A stretch of DNA of 64,000 nucleotides from an uncultured Lachnospiraceae bacterium (GTDB lineage Bacteria > Bacillota > Clostridia > Lachnospirales > Lachnospiraceae): the NCBI GenBank assembly GCA_900539175.1, contig UQAW01000011.1, forward strand, positions 10,470-74,469, given 5' to 3'. Below the pieces are notes generated by a model. That model worked only from the letters and a program-made list of their open reading frames with translations, was not told the origin of the DNA and did no database searches. The translations under genes and the position numbers were made by a program. Below are positions 1 through 7,447 of the stretch, one piece after another (within the stretch, counting starts at the first letter, position 1; the number at the start of each line of letters is the position of its first letter).

Positions 1-166
1 TTTCACGTTTCTTCTTTACTTTGTCTGCAATTTACCTGCGACCTGCAACAATTCCTATGCAAAATCCTTGCCTTCCCACGTCTCCCATGATAAACTAAAT
101 TGTATTATAAAATTTATCTAAGGAATTTCTAAACACACTCTAAGGAACTTACAGGAGGAAAAAATT

Positions 167-892
167 ATGAGTAATTATAGCTGGCAGGATGATAATGATA
201 CCAGCACTCAAAACACGTATGACCCTTCCGGTGATGATCCAGGCACTTCCCCCAAGCCCGACCAGACCGACCACGGACGAACTACGGGAAATCCTCAGGA
301 TTACGGACAATATGGTTATGGGTCTGGCGGCAGCGATTCACAGAATTCCGGACAATACGGATATGGGTCTGGCGGCAGCAATTCACAGAATTCCGGACAA
401 TACGGATATGGGTCTGCCCCTGATAATCCCCAGAATTATGGTCATTATGATTATCAGCCGAACCGTCAATATTTTGATTTAAACACTCAGAAGCAGGGAA
501 ATTACGGACAAAATCCACGCTATACCCAACCTGGTTCATCCGGCATGGCAACCGCTGCACTGATTCTTGGTATCTGTTCTCTCCTGTTTATCTGCTGCGG
601 ACTTTCTCCACTGGTTGGCGGAGTCGGCATTGTGATTGCATTGCTTTCACGCGGAAACGGTAAAATGGAAAGCTCCGCACAGATCGGACTCGGTCTTTCT
701 ATTGGCGGAATCGTAATTGGTATCCTTTCCTGGACAATGTTACTGATTTATAGTTTTCAATCAGTAGGACAAACCGATCTGAATAATTTCTTTGATGATC
801 CCTATATGGAAGATTTTTTTGACGATTCCTACGACTATGATATGGATGATTACGATGATTTACGGGAGTATTTCAGCGATATCGATTTATAA
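167..892 (+). CDS. Two-TM protein with Gly/Tyr/Gln repeat N-terminus (DUF4190-like)
   Basis: This is a 241-residue protein of unknown function. Residues 1-125 are low complexity, rich in G, Y, S, Q, N and D, and contain 15-residue repeats of the form SGQYGYGSGGSNSQN, encoded by 45-bp direct repeats from about 305. Two hydrophobic stretches follow (about 127-160 and 172-197), separated by a short polar loop. This resembles the DUF4190 membrane module. The C-terminal tail (about 205-241) is very acidic, with repeated D and Y. AGGAGG lies about 9 nt before the ATG, so the start is well supported. The DUF975-type membrane gene follows 21 bp downstream and is probably co-transcribed. A role at the envelope is inference only. 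Confidence 0.8.
   Translation: MSNYSWQDDNDTSTQNTYDPSGDDPGTSPKPDQTDHGRTTGNPQDYGQYGYGSGGSDSQNSGQYGYGSGGSNSQNSGQYGYGSAPDNPQNYGHYDYQPNRQYFDLNTQKQGNYGQNPRYTQPGSSGMATAALILGICSLLFICCGLSPLVGGVGIVIALLSRGNGKMESSAQIGLGLSIGGIVIGILSWTMLLIYSFQSVGQTDLNNFFDDPYMEDFFDDSYDYDMDDYDDLREYFSDIDL
305..425 (+). repeat. 45-bp coding direct repeats
   Basis: About 2.7 units of a 45-bp direct repeat lie inside the first gene and encode the 15-residue GQYGYGSGGSxSQNS unit. The units are nearly identical. Because 45 is a multiple of three, gain or loss of a unit would keep the reading frame. Confidence 0.8.
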
Positions 893-913
893 GAAAATTT
901 GGAGTGATAAGAT

Positions 914-1699
914 ATGAAACATTCATCAGCAGAATTAAAAGCGCTTGCGCGCAAGGCATTGATCGGCAATTATGGTCTCTGTATCGCAGCCAGCCTGCTT
1001 TTCGGCCTTTTTTCAATAATTATAGGATTTATAAGCAACTGGGTCTTTCCTGTATCCGGTTACAGTTCCAGCTTCATGTCAGTTGCCAGTTATGTCTTTC
1101 AGTTCCTGACTCTACTGCTCGTACAGGTTCTGAATGTGGGTTTTTTACAGATTTCTCTCAAAATCAGCCGTCATGAGCAGGCTCAGATTCAGGATCTCTT
1201 CTACGGATTTACACACCATCCGGATCGCATTCTGGCAGTTGCCTTAATTTGGGGAGCCCTGTCTTTCCTGTTTGTTTCTCTGCCTATGATACTATTTACA
1301 CAATACGGAATTACCTCTCTGCCCTTTTACCAGGATTTCCTATACCTGCCCACCCACCAACTTACTTTCATGAATGCACTCTCCTTTTTATGTACACTCC
1401 TGATTGTTACGTGTGCAATTTCATTCATTGGGATGTTGGTTTACACTCTGATTACACTGCCATTTGCGATGACCATGTTTCTTTTGGCAGACACTGAATG
1501 CACTGCCATAGAAGCCCTTAAGGAAAGTTCCCGTCTTATGAAAGGAAACAAAGGGAGATACTTTTATCTTCATTACCTAAGTTTTCTCGGCATTCTGTGC
1601 ATTTCTCTTTTAAGCTTCGGTGTGGCGCTGCTCTGGGTTCAGCCTTACATGAATGTGACATTGGCGAACTTCTACAGAGAACTTCGGGGAGAAATTTAA
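914..1699 (+). CDS. DUF975 family multi-pass membrane protein
   Basis: This 261-residue protein begins with a charged helix (MKHSSAELKALARKALIGNY), typical of DUF975 proteins. About five to six hydrophobic segments follow, with a polar TECTAIEALKESSRLMKGNKG motif before the last transmembrane segments. That short conserved stretch is the usual family hallmark. A GGAG sits upstream of the ATG. It is the second gene of a two-gene plus-strand unit and is closed by a strong hairpin at 1726-1773. No catalytic residues are apparent, and the family has no established biochemical function that I can name. Confidence 0.8.
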   Translation: MKHSSAELKALARKALIGNYGLCIAASLLFGLFSIIIGFISNWVFPVSGYSSSFMSVASYVFQFLTLLLVQVLNVGFLQISLKISRHEQAQIQDLFYGFTHHPDRILAVALIWGALSFLFVSLPMILFTQYGITSLPFYQDFLYLPTHQLTFMNALSFLCTLLIVTCAISFIGMLVYTLITLPFAMTMFLLADTECTAIEALKESSRLMKGNKGRYFYLHYLSFLGILCISLLSFGVALLWVQPYMNVTLANFYRELRGEI

Positions 1700-1725
1700 T
1701 AGTGAAAAGTTGAAACTGATACGAT

Positions 1726-1773
1726 AAAACTCTGACACATTTGGGATTTAAAATCCTCTGCGTCAGAGTTTTT
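1726..1773. terminator. Bidirectional terminator
   Basis: AAAACTCTGACACA pairs with TGCGTCAGAGTTTT across a 20-nt loop, with one G-U pair. Runs of A and T flank the stem on either side, so it can end the rightward DUF975 unit and the leftward DUF2752 gene that converge here. Confidence 0.85.
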
Positions 1774-1777
1774 ATAG

Positions 1778-2200
1778 TTATCCAAGGGGAATATGAAATA
1801 CGATCAGAAGAATATTCCGCAAGATCCAGTTTACTATGATTATGACAAATGCACCGTAAAGATAATAGTTATGATAGCGGCTTCCTATTGCTGTATGACC
1901 TTTGCTCATATGGTCAATCGTATTACTAAACATATACCACAGAAAAATCACCGCTATATACGGTACTACAGGATGAAAATAGAAAGAAAGCATCGGATGA
2001 CCCATCATCAGAGCAAAAAAAGCTCTGGTTCCTCCGCATCCCGGACAATACACCCCCACAAAACGCCTGAGCAGACATTCTGCAGCACTGCTCAAACGTA
2101 CCGGATGCATTTGCAGAAAAACTGCCGCAGCGGCAAGAATGCCTGTAATCATCCATCCAATGAAATAACAGATTTTCCTTGCATTTTCTTTTTGTATCAT
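1778..2200 (-). CDS. DUF2752 family membrane protein
   Basis: This 140-residue protein has three to four hydrophobic segments and the CPGCGGTRAF motif (about residues 52-61) that defines DUF2752. Function is unknown. The paired cysteines next to the membrane could bind metal or be redox active, which is inference. The ATG follows a GAGGG ribosome site by 9 nt. It appears monocistronic and ends against the shared hairpin at 1726-1773. Confidence 0.85.
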   Translation of the reverse strand: MIQKENARKICYFIGWMITGILAAAAVFLQMHPVRLSSAAECLLRRFVGVYCPGCGGTRAFFALMMGHPMLSFYFHPVVPYIAVIFLWYMFSNTIDHMSKGHTAIGSRYHNYYLYGAFVIIIVNWILRNILLIVFHIPLG

Positions 2201-2251
2201 GAATCAATACCCTCTATTTCAATTAGGAATCTGCTAAGGAACTGTAGAAAG

Positions 2252-2289
2252 AAGACGACATGTTCCGGCAGGTTCATATCGTCTTTTTT
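2252..2289. terminator. Hairpin terminator after the apgM-like gene
   Basis: AAGACGACATG pairs with CATATCGTCTT, followed by a T-run on the plus strand and a weaker T-rich tract on the minus strand. It lies between the end of the phosphomutase gene (2325) and the DUF2752 gene. It most likely ends the leftward ACT-hom-phosphomutase operon. Confidence 0.65.
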
Positions 2290-2324
2290 CGCGAAACATC
2301 GGAGAATCCAAACTCCGACTCTCT

Positions 2325-3527
2325 TTATTTTGAAAACAAATATTCCATCAGTTCACAGCCCTTTTGAATCTTATTTCCGCTCTTCGCAGCTTCGGCTTCC
2401 GTATATTTCCAGTCATGTTTCTGTAAATCTGTACTGTCATAGAGCAGGTATGGAACAGGATCCGATACATGCGTGCGGACACGGATCGGGGTTGGATGAT
2501 CCGGAAGCACCAACAGACGATAATCTTCACCGGACGCATCCAACTGTTCTTTTACATGAGCGATGATTCGGGTATCCATACGATGAATCGCTTCCACTTT
2601 CCGCTCTACACTTCCCTGGTGTCCCATCTCATCAGGAGCTTCCAGATGAATATATACAAAATCATATCCGTCCTTCAAAAGTGCATCAACTGCCGCCTGT
2701 GCTTTTCCTTCATAATTTGTATGTAGTCCGCCGTTTGCACCTTCTACGGTAATATTATGCATTTCCGCTCCTACTGCAATTCCTTTCAGAAGATCAACTG
2801 CGGATATCATCGCACCCTTTTTGTGATATTTCTCTTCAAATGAAGATAATGCAGGTTTTGTTCCCGCACCCCAGAACCAGAAACTATTCGCCGGATTCAA
2901 TCCCTTTGCCTTACGTTCCACGTTCAGCGGGTGATCTTTCAGAATCTCATAACTGCGCTTCTGCATATAACGAAGTACCTCATCCTGCGGAAGATATTGA
3001 CCGATTACCTGACCCAATACATCGTGGGGCGGTGTCAGTGCTACCACCTGCCCGTTTGCCCAGATCAGGCAATGCCGGTAGCTGGTTCCAACGTAGAACT
3101 GATAGGTTTCATTTTCCAGCTCATCCGTAACAGCTTTCAGAAGGATCTTAGCATCCTCTGTACTGATTTCCGAAGCACTGTGGTCAATAATTGTCTTTTC
3201 CTCATAAGGAACATCATCATCCGATAATGTCACAATGTTACAGCGGAGTGCCACATCATCCGATTTCATATCCACTCCGATGCTTAAAGCCTCCAACGGA
3301 GAACGACCTGTATAATATTCCTTCGGATCATATCCGATCACTGACAGATTGGCAGTATCTGATCCCGGTGCCATTCCTTCCGGAATTGTCTGAACCATAC
3401 CGATCTCGGATACCTTTGCCAGTTCATCTAAAGCAGGTGTTACGGCATAGTCTAACGGTGTTTTTCCTCCCAGACTTTCAATTGGCTCATCCGCCATACC
3501 ATCACCCAGCATAACTACATATTTCAT
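2325..3527 (-). CDS. ApgM-type phosphoglycerate mutase family enzyme; candidate homoserine kinase
   Basis: This 400-residue alkaline-phosphatase-superfamily metalloenzyme is of the archaeal cofactor-independent phosphoglycerate mutase (ApgM) type. It opens with the metal-site motif GDGMADEP, carries the nucleophile region GSDTANLSVIGYDP, and has late metal-ligand motifs HLEAPDEMGHQG and LPDHPTPI. The frame extends 36 codons further upstream, but GAGGAGG sits just before the ATG at 3527, which begins MKYVVMLGDGMADEP as in relatives. It follows hom by 94 bp in the same operon. Family members beside threonine-pathway genes have been reported to act as homoserine kinase in some anaerobes. With hom adjacent and no thrB visible here, that is a serious alternative to glycolytic mutase activity. 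Confidence 0.85.
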   Translation of the reverse strand: MKYVVMLGDGMADEPIESLGGKTPLDYAVTPALDELAKVSEIGMVQTIPEGMAPGSDTANLSVIGYDPKEYYTGRSPLEALSIGVDMKSDDVALRCNIVTLSDDDVPYEEKTIIDHSASEISTEDAKILLKAVTDELENETYQFYVGTSYRHCLIWANGQVVALTPPHDVLGQVIGQYLPQDEVLRYMQKRSYEILKDHPLNVERKAKGLNPANSFWFWGAGTKPALSSFEEKYHKKGAMISAVDLLKGIAVGAEMHNITVEGANGGLHTNYEGKAQAAVDALLKDGYDFVYIHLEAPDEMGHQGSVERKVEAIHRMDTRIIAHVKEQLDASGEDYRLLVLPDHPTPIRVRTHVSDPVPYLLYDSTDLQKHDWKYTEAEAAKSGNKIQKGCELMEYLFSK

Positions 3528-3621
3528 AATAAATTTCCTCCTCTCGCCAGGTGCGGGAGTGCATAGCACGAAGCATCTGACTTTCATATATGGTGATGTC
3601 TGCGTCAGCAAACATGTCCGT

Positions 3622-4842
3622 TTAGAATCTTGCACGAATCATGCTGATGATTCCTTCTACCTTGGCAGCTTTCTCCCGATAACCGGCCTCTGTCATCTCG
3701 CCGGTGATAAATGCAAACTCATCTTCCAGACTTGGAATTGTCACCGGATCAACCTCACCAAATGCAGCTTCTACTGTCGCAAGAACGCTTGCTGTACTGC
3801 CCTTGATACGCACAAAGAATCTGCCCGGTACTTCGTCAAGGGGCATAAGCTCCAGCTTTTTGGAATCCCATCCGTCACCCATCACAGTCTTATCCAGATT
3901 CTTGGCCGCCTCCACAACATCTGCAACTACTGCACTTGCCGTCGGAAGCTTTCCTGCTCCTTTTCCATAGAACATCGCATCACCCAGCATATTTCCATGA
4001 ACAGAAACAGCATTAAACACATCATTGACACTATATAAAGAATTGGAAGAATCAATCATCACAGGGCTCACCATAGCATAAGTACCCTTCTCTGTCTTCT
4101 TGCTGACTGCAAGAAGTTTGATGCTTGTTCCAATCGCCTGTGCATATTTGATATCCGTGGCTGTAATTTTTGTGATCCCTTCCGTATAGATATCCTTGTA
4201 ATCCACATAATTGCCAAATGCCAGCGAAGACAGAATCGCAATCTTACGGCATGCATCATATCCTTCCACATCGGCTTCCGGATTACGCTCTGCATATCCC
4301 ATATCCTGTGCTTTCTTCAGTACTTCTTCAAAATCAGAACCATCACTTGCCATCTTGCTTAAGATATAGTTTGTAGTTCCATTTAAGATACCGGATACTT
4401 CATCAATCTTATCAGCGGTCAACGCCTGATACAGAGGACGAATAATCGGAATACCGCCGCCGCAGCTTGCTTCGAACAGGAAATTGACATGATGTTCTTT
4501 AGCAGTCTGTAAAAGATCTGTACCATGCTGTGCAACCAGCTCTTTATTGGAGGTACATACGCTCTTACCACTCTCCAGACACCGTTTTACGAAATGAAAA
4601 GAAGGGTTCAATCCTCCCATAACTTCTACTACAATCTTAACTTCCGGATCATTTACAATTTCTTCAAAATCATGTACCAGAACTTTTTCCACCGGATCTC
4701 CCGGAAAATCTCTCAAATCCAACACATACTTGATCTCTACTTCTTCGCCTACATTCTTATTGATCGTATCCTGATTCACACGGAACACTTCCACAACGCC
4801 CGAACCTACGGTACCGTACCCTAACACTGCAACTTTAATCAT
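3622..4842 (-). CDS. hom: Homoserine dehydrogenase
   Basis: This 406-residue enzyme makes homoserine from aspartate semialdehyde using NAD(P)H, on the route to threonine and methionine. It has an N-terminal Rossmann fold with GYGTVGSG (about 9-16), the catalytic-domain signature GILNGTTNYILSKM, and a C-terminal ACT regulatory domain (about 330-406). I use the ATG at 4842, because GGGAG lies 11 nt upstream and MIKVAVLGYGTVGSG is the canonical N-terminus. A GTG at 4854 overlaps the upstream stop as GTGA but has no usable spacing. It is co-transcribed with the ACT-domain gene before it and the ApgM-like gene after it. Confidence 0.95.
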   Translation of the reverse strand: MIKVAVLGYGTVGSGVVEVFRVNQDTINKNVGEEVEIKYVLDLRDFPGDPVEKVLVHDFEEIVNDPEVKIVVEVMGGLNPSFHFVKRCLESGKSVCTSNKELVAQHGTDLLQTAKEHHVNFLFEASCGGGIPIIRPLYQALTADKIDEVSGILNGTTNYILSKMASDGSDFEEVLKKAQDMGYAERNPEADVEGYDACRKIAILSSLAFGNYVDYKDIYTEGITKITATDIKYAQAIGTSIKLLAVSKKTEKGTYAMVSPVMIDSSNSLYSVNDVFNAVSVHGNMLGDAMFYGKGAGKLPTASAVVADVVEAAKNLDKTVMGDGWDSKKLELMPLDEVPGRFFVRIKGSTASVLATVEAAFGEVDPVTIPSLEDEFAFITGEMTEAGYREKAAKVEGIISMIRARF

Positions 4843-4850
4843 CTTACTTT

Positions 4851-5291
4851 TCACTCCCTACCTAGTATTTTAAAATAATGAACACCGTCTTTTTTCTCAA
4901 TGCTGCTCATCATAGCCGCCGCATCTCCCACTTCCGGTGCAATGTCCACACTGATCGTCAATGTAGCTACACCATTCAGCGGAATTGACTGATGAATCGT
5001 CAAAATATTACCGTGATGCCGGGCAATCGTCTTCAGCACATCGGAAAGCAACCCCGGCTCATCATCCATCTGCAGTATAAATGTGATAGTCTTTCCTTTC
5101 GCATTATCATGGAAAGGAAAGATATCATCCTTATATTTATAAAAGGAACTTCGGCTGATTCCCACCTGTTCGGTAGCCTCCTGAACCGTAAGTTCTTTCT
5201 TTTCCATAAGTCTCTTTGCCTCCAGCACTTTCAGCAAGACTTCCGGAACAGCTTTTTCTTTTACCACATAATACTTGCCTATATCTGACAT
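4851..5291 (-). CDS. ACT-domain regulatory protein (UPF0735/PheB family)
   Basis: This 146-residue protein has an N-terminal helix-turn-helix-like part (about 33-60, ATEQVGISRSSFYKYKDDIF) followed by an ACT domain (about 68-146, TFILQMDDEPGLLSDVLKTI), the UPF0735 arrangement. ACT domains bind amino acids. Its place as first gene before hom suggests it senses an aspartate-family amino acid, which is inference. The ATG at 5291 follows GAGAGGAAA, and a start six codons upstream lacks spacing. Its stop overlaps the region just upstream of hom, so translation is probably coupled. Confidence 0.88.
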   Translation of the reverse strand: MSDIGKYYVVKEKAVPEVLLKVLEAKRLMEKKELTVQEATEQVGISRSSFYKYKDDIFPFHDNAKGKTITFILQMDDEPGLLSDVLKTIARHHGNILTIHQSIPLNGVATLTISVDIAPEVGDAAAMMSSIEKKDGVHYFKILGRE

Positions 5292-5346
5292 GCTATTTCC
5301 TCTCCACACTGTTCGTCAACGGAAAACATTTGTACTCACAGAGAAG

Positions 5347-5375
5347 ATACTATCACATTTTGCAGGTTTACGCAA
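5347..5375 (-). promoter_or_regulatory. Sigma-A promoter of the ACT-hom-apgM operon
   Basis: On the minus strand, TTGCGT (-35) and TAGTAT (-10) are separated by exactly 17 bp, about 55 bp before the ACT-gene start. I see no T-box or attenuator hairpin between this promoter and the start codon. Confidence 0.55.
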
Positions 5376-5442
5376 GGATTTTTCTTGTGCTTACGCTATT
5401 TTTAGAGGGGGATTTGTGGGTGACCCCTCGAAAGGGGGATGG

Positions 5443-5713
5443 GGACGGACGCAGTAAGGTTCCGGCTTATGCCCCGCTGTTTTTATGCTGGCTTCGACCT
5501 TAACAAGTTCTATGCTGAGAAATCCCTGTTTTTACAGAACCAGGACAATTCGCCGGAAAAACTGATGTTTTTCCGACTCAGTGTCCTTCAACATCCGGCC
5601 TTGTAAGCCAGATGTTGTCTGTAAAAACAGGGATTTTTCAGCAAAGAACTTGTAACAGGTCTGTAGATGCATAAAAAGCAGCGGGGCATAAGCCGGAACC
5701 TTACTACTGTGCG
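5443..5713 (+). ncRNA. Structured intergenic element, copy A (covarying three-way junction)
   Basis: No gene lies between 5292 and 5735. The space is filled by a strongly folded element. Outer helix: 5453-5488 with 5669-5705. GACCT 5496-5500 pairs with AGGTC 5657-5661. AAGTTCT 5505-5511 pairs with AGAACTT 5645-5651. A long helix 5518-5537 pairs with 5618-5639. Its tip holds two hairpins: 5543-5586, with internal-loop bases AATTCG and ACTCAG, and 5589-5617. Copy B at 22700-22975 keeps the junction bases and every helix, but with different paired sequences. Orientation is set by the conserved bases GGCTTCGACCTTAA. Transcription is inferred from the covariation. The function is unknown. Confidence 0.7.
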
Positions 5714-5735
5714 TTGATATATTTTTAATGTATTG

Positions 5736-7415
5736 TCATGGTTTTGTGCATGTTCGCAGTACGAAGGCTTCGTAAGGCGCCAATTCTACACTTCCCTCAT
5801 AGCAGGTTCTTCCATAGTTCGAAATCAGACATTCTGCTGTTTCAAACGCTTCCGGTATCTGCACGCTGCATGTGTTTTCTGTGAAGTTGCAGACAACAAA
5901 AAGTTGTTCTCCGTCTAAGGTTCTTGTGTATGCAAAAAGATTCTTATCATCGGCAAGCTGAAGTTCGTATTTTCCATATACAATCACTGGATACTGTTTT
6001 CTCAGGGCAATCAGCTTCTGATAATAGTGGAATACGGAATCCGCATCTTCCAGTTCGGCTTTGGCGTTGATCGTTTTATAGTTTGGATTTACAGGTATCC
6101 ACGGAGTACCGGTGGTAAAGCCTGCGTGTTCGGTATCGTCCCACTGTACCGGTGTTCTGGCATTGTCACGGCTTTTATTTGTGATGCAGGGCCAGAATTT
6201 CTCCAGGGAAACTTTTCCGGACTCCACCCAATCCTCATAGGCATGAATGCTCTCAATATCCCGGAAATCTTCTTTGGACTGGAACGGATAATTTGTCATA
6301 CCCAGTTCCTCACCCTGGTAAATATACGGAGTACCCTGCATCATATGAAGACAGGTTGCAAGCATTTTCGCCGATACTTCTCTATATTCCGGACGGTCAT
6401 CTCCAAAACGTGAAACTGCTCTTGGCTGATCATGATTGTCCCAGAACAGGCTGTTCCATGCCTTACCGTAAAGTTCGGTCTGCCATTTACTTAAGTTTTG
6501 TTTCAGGAAGGAAAGCGATACTTTTTCATCGGTCCATTTCCCGTATTTTCCGTCTGAATCTACATGTTCAAACTGAAATACCATGTTCAGCTCATGTCTG
6601 TCTTCTCCGGCATATTGCTGTGCCTGTTCAATCGTCACTCCGGCCGTTTCTCCTACGGTCATGATATCGTATCTGGAAAGCACTTTCTCATTCATTTCCT
6701 GTAAATATTCATGTACATGAGGCCCGTGGATACAATACGGACCAAAATCTCCCAGTATACCGTCATCGGAACGTCCGTCCGGCATTTCCGGAGTTTTGGA
6801 AATCATGCTGATGACATCCATGCGGAATCCATCAATTCCTTTCTCACACCACCAGGTCATCATATCAAAGATTTCTTTCCGCACATTTTCATGATCCCAA
6901 TTCAGATCCGGCTGTTTTTTGGAAAAGAGGTGCAGATAATACATTCCTGTATTCTCATCATACTCCCATGCCGGACCCCCGAAGCAGGAACCCCAGTTAT
7001 TTGGTGCACTTCCGTCTGCTTTCGGTTCCCTCCAGATGTAGTAGTCCCGGTATGGATTCTCTTTGCTCTTCCGGCTTTCCATGAACCAGCGATGCTCATC
7101 GGAAGTATGATTTACAACCAGGTCCATCACGATACGCAGTCCCCGTTTATGTGCTTCCTCCAGCATCTCATCAAAATCTTCCATTGTTCCGAATTCATCC
7201 ATAATATCCTGATAATCACTGATATCATAACCGTTATCATCATTGGGGGACTTATATATCGGAGAAAGCCAGAGCACATCTACCCCTAACTCCTTCAGAT
7301 AATCCAGACGGCTGGTAATTCCTTTGATATCACCGATTCCGTCTCCGTTTCCATCCATAAAGCTTCTCGGGTAGATCTGATAAACGACCGCTTCTTTCCA
7401 CCATACTTTCTTCAT
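5736..7415 (-). CDS. malL: GH13 alpha-glucosidase (oligo-1,6-glucosidase type)
   Basis: This 559-residue glycoside hydrolase family 13 enzyme, presumably cytoplasmic as no signal peptide is seen, cleaves alpha-1,6 or alpha-1,4 glucosides such as isomaltose or maltose-derived sugars. Visible motifs are DLVVNHTSDEH (region I), GFRMDVI with the nucleophile Asp (region II), VGETAG with the acid/base Glu (region III) and FWDNHDQPR (region IV). Length is normal for MalL-type enzymes. The ATG at 7415 begins MKKVWWKEAVVYQIYPRSF and follows GGAGAG, and an 18-codon upstream extension is not needed. It lies 32 bp behind the GH31 gene, so the two form an alpha-glucoside operon. Exact linkage specificity cannot be read from sequence. 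Confidence 0.93.
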   Translation of the reverse strand: MKKVWWKEAVVYQIYPRSFMDGNGDGIGDIKGITSRLDYLKELGVDVLWLSPIYKSPNDDNGYDISDYQDIMDEFGTMEDFDEMLEEAHKRGLRIVMDLVVNHTSDEHRWFMESRKSKENPYRDYYIWREPKADGSAPNNWGSCFGGPAWEYDENTGMYYLHLFSKKQPDLNWDHENVRKEIFDMMTWWCEKGIDGFRMDVISMISKTPEMPDGRSDDGILGDFGPYCIHGPHVHEYLQEMNEKVLSRYDIMTVGETAGVTIEQAQQYAGEDRHELNMVFQFEHVDSDGKYGKWTDEKVSLSFLKQNLSKWQTELYGKAWNSLFWDNHDQPRAVSRFGDDRPEYREVSAKMLATCLHMMQGTPYIYQGEELGMTNYPFQSKEDFRDIESIHAYEDWVESGKVSLEKFWPCITNKSRDNARTPVQWDDTEHAGFTTGTPWIPVNPNYKTINAKAELEDADSVFHYYQKLIALRKQYPVIVYGKYELQLADDKNLFAYTRTLDGEQLFVVCNFTENTCSVQIPEAFETAECLISNYGRTCYEGSVELAPYEAFVLRTCTKP

Positions 7416-7447
7416 TTTCGCTCTCCTCTCTGAAAATCTTTTTCTGT

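Noticed and set aside
1793..2566. 257-codon plus-strand frame over the DUF2752 gene and terminator
   Set aside because: It runs antisense to a recognisable DUF2752 gene and through two terminators; no ribosome site.
5292..5442. T-box or amino-acid riboswitch before the ACT-hom operon
   Set aside because: The leader from promoter to start is short and I find no T-box consensus or terminator/antiterminator pair. The large fold nearby lies upstream of the promoter.
5443..5713. Retron msr-msd or reverse-transcribed element
   Set aside because: Long inverted arms suggested it, but there is no reverse transcriptase gene nearby and the conserved bases are internal, not at a branching G with flanking a1/a2 repeats.
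5443..5713. Ordinary MITE with terminal inverted repeats
   Set aside because: The outer arms of copies A and B are unrelated in sequence while internal loop bases are conserved, the opposite of a transposase-recognised end. Mobility is still possible by another route.
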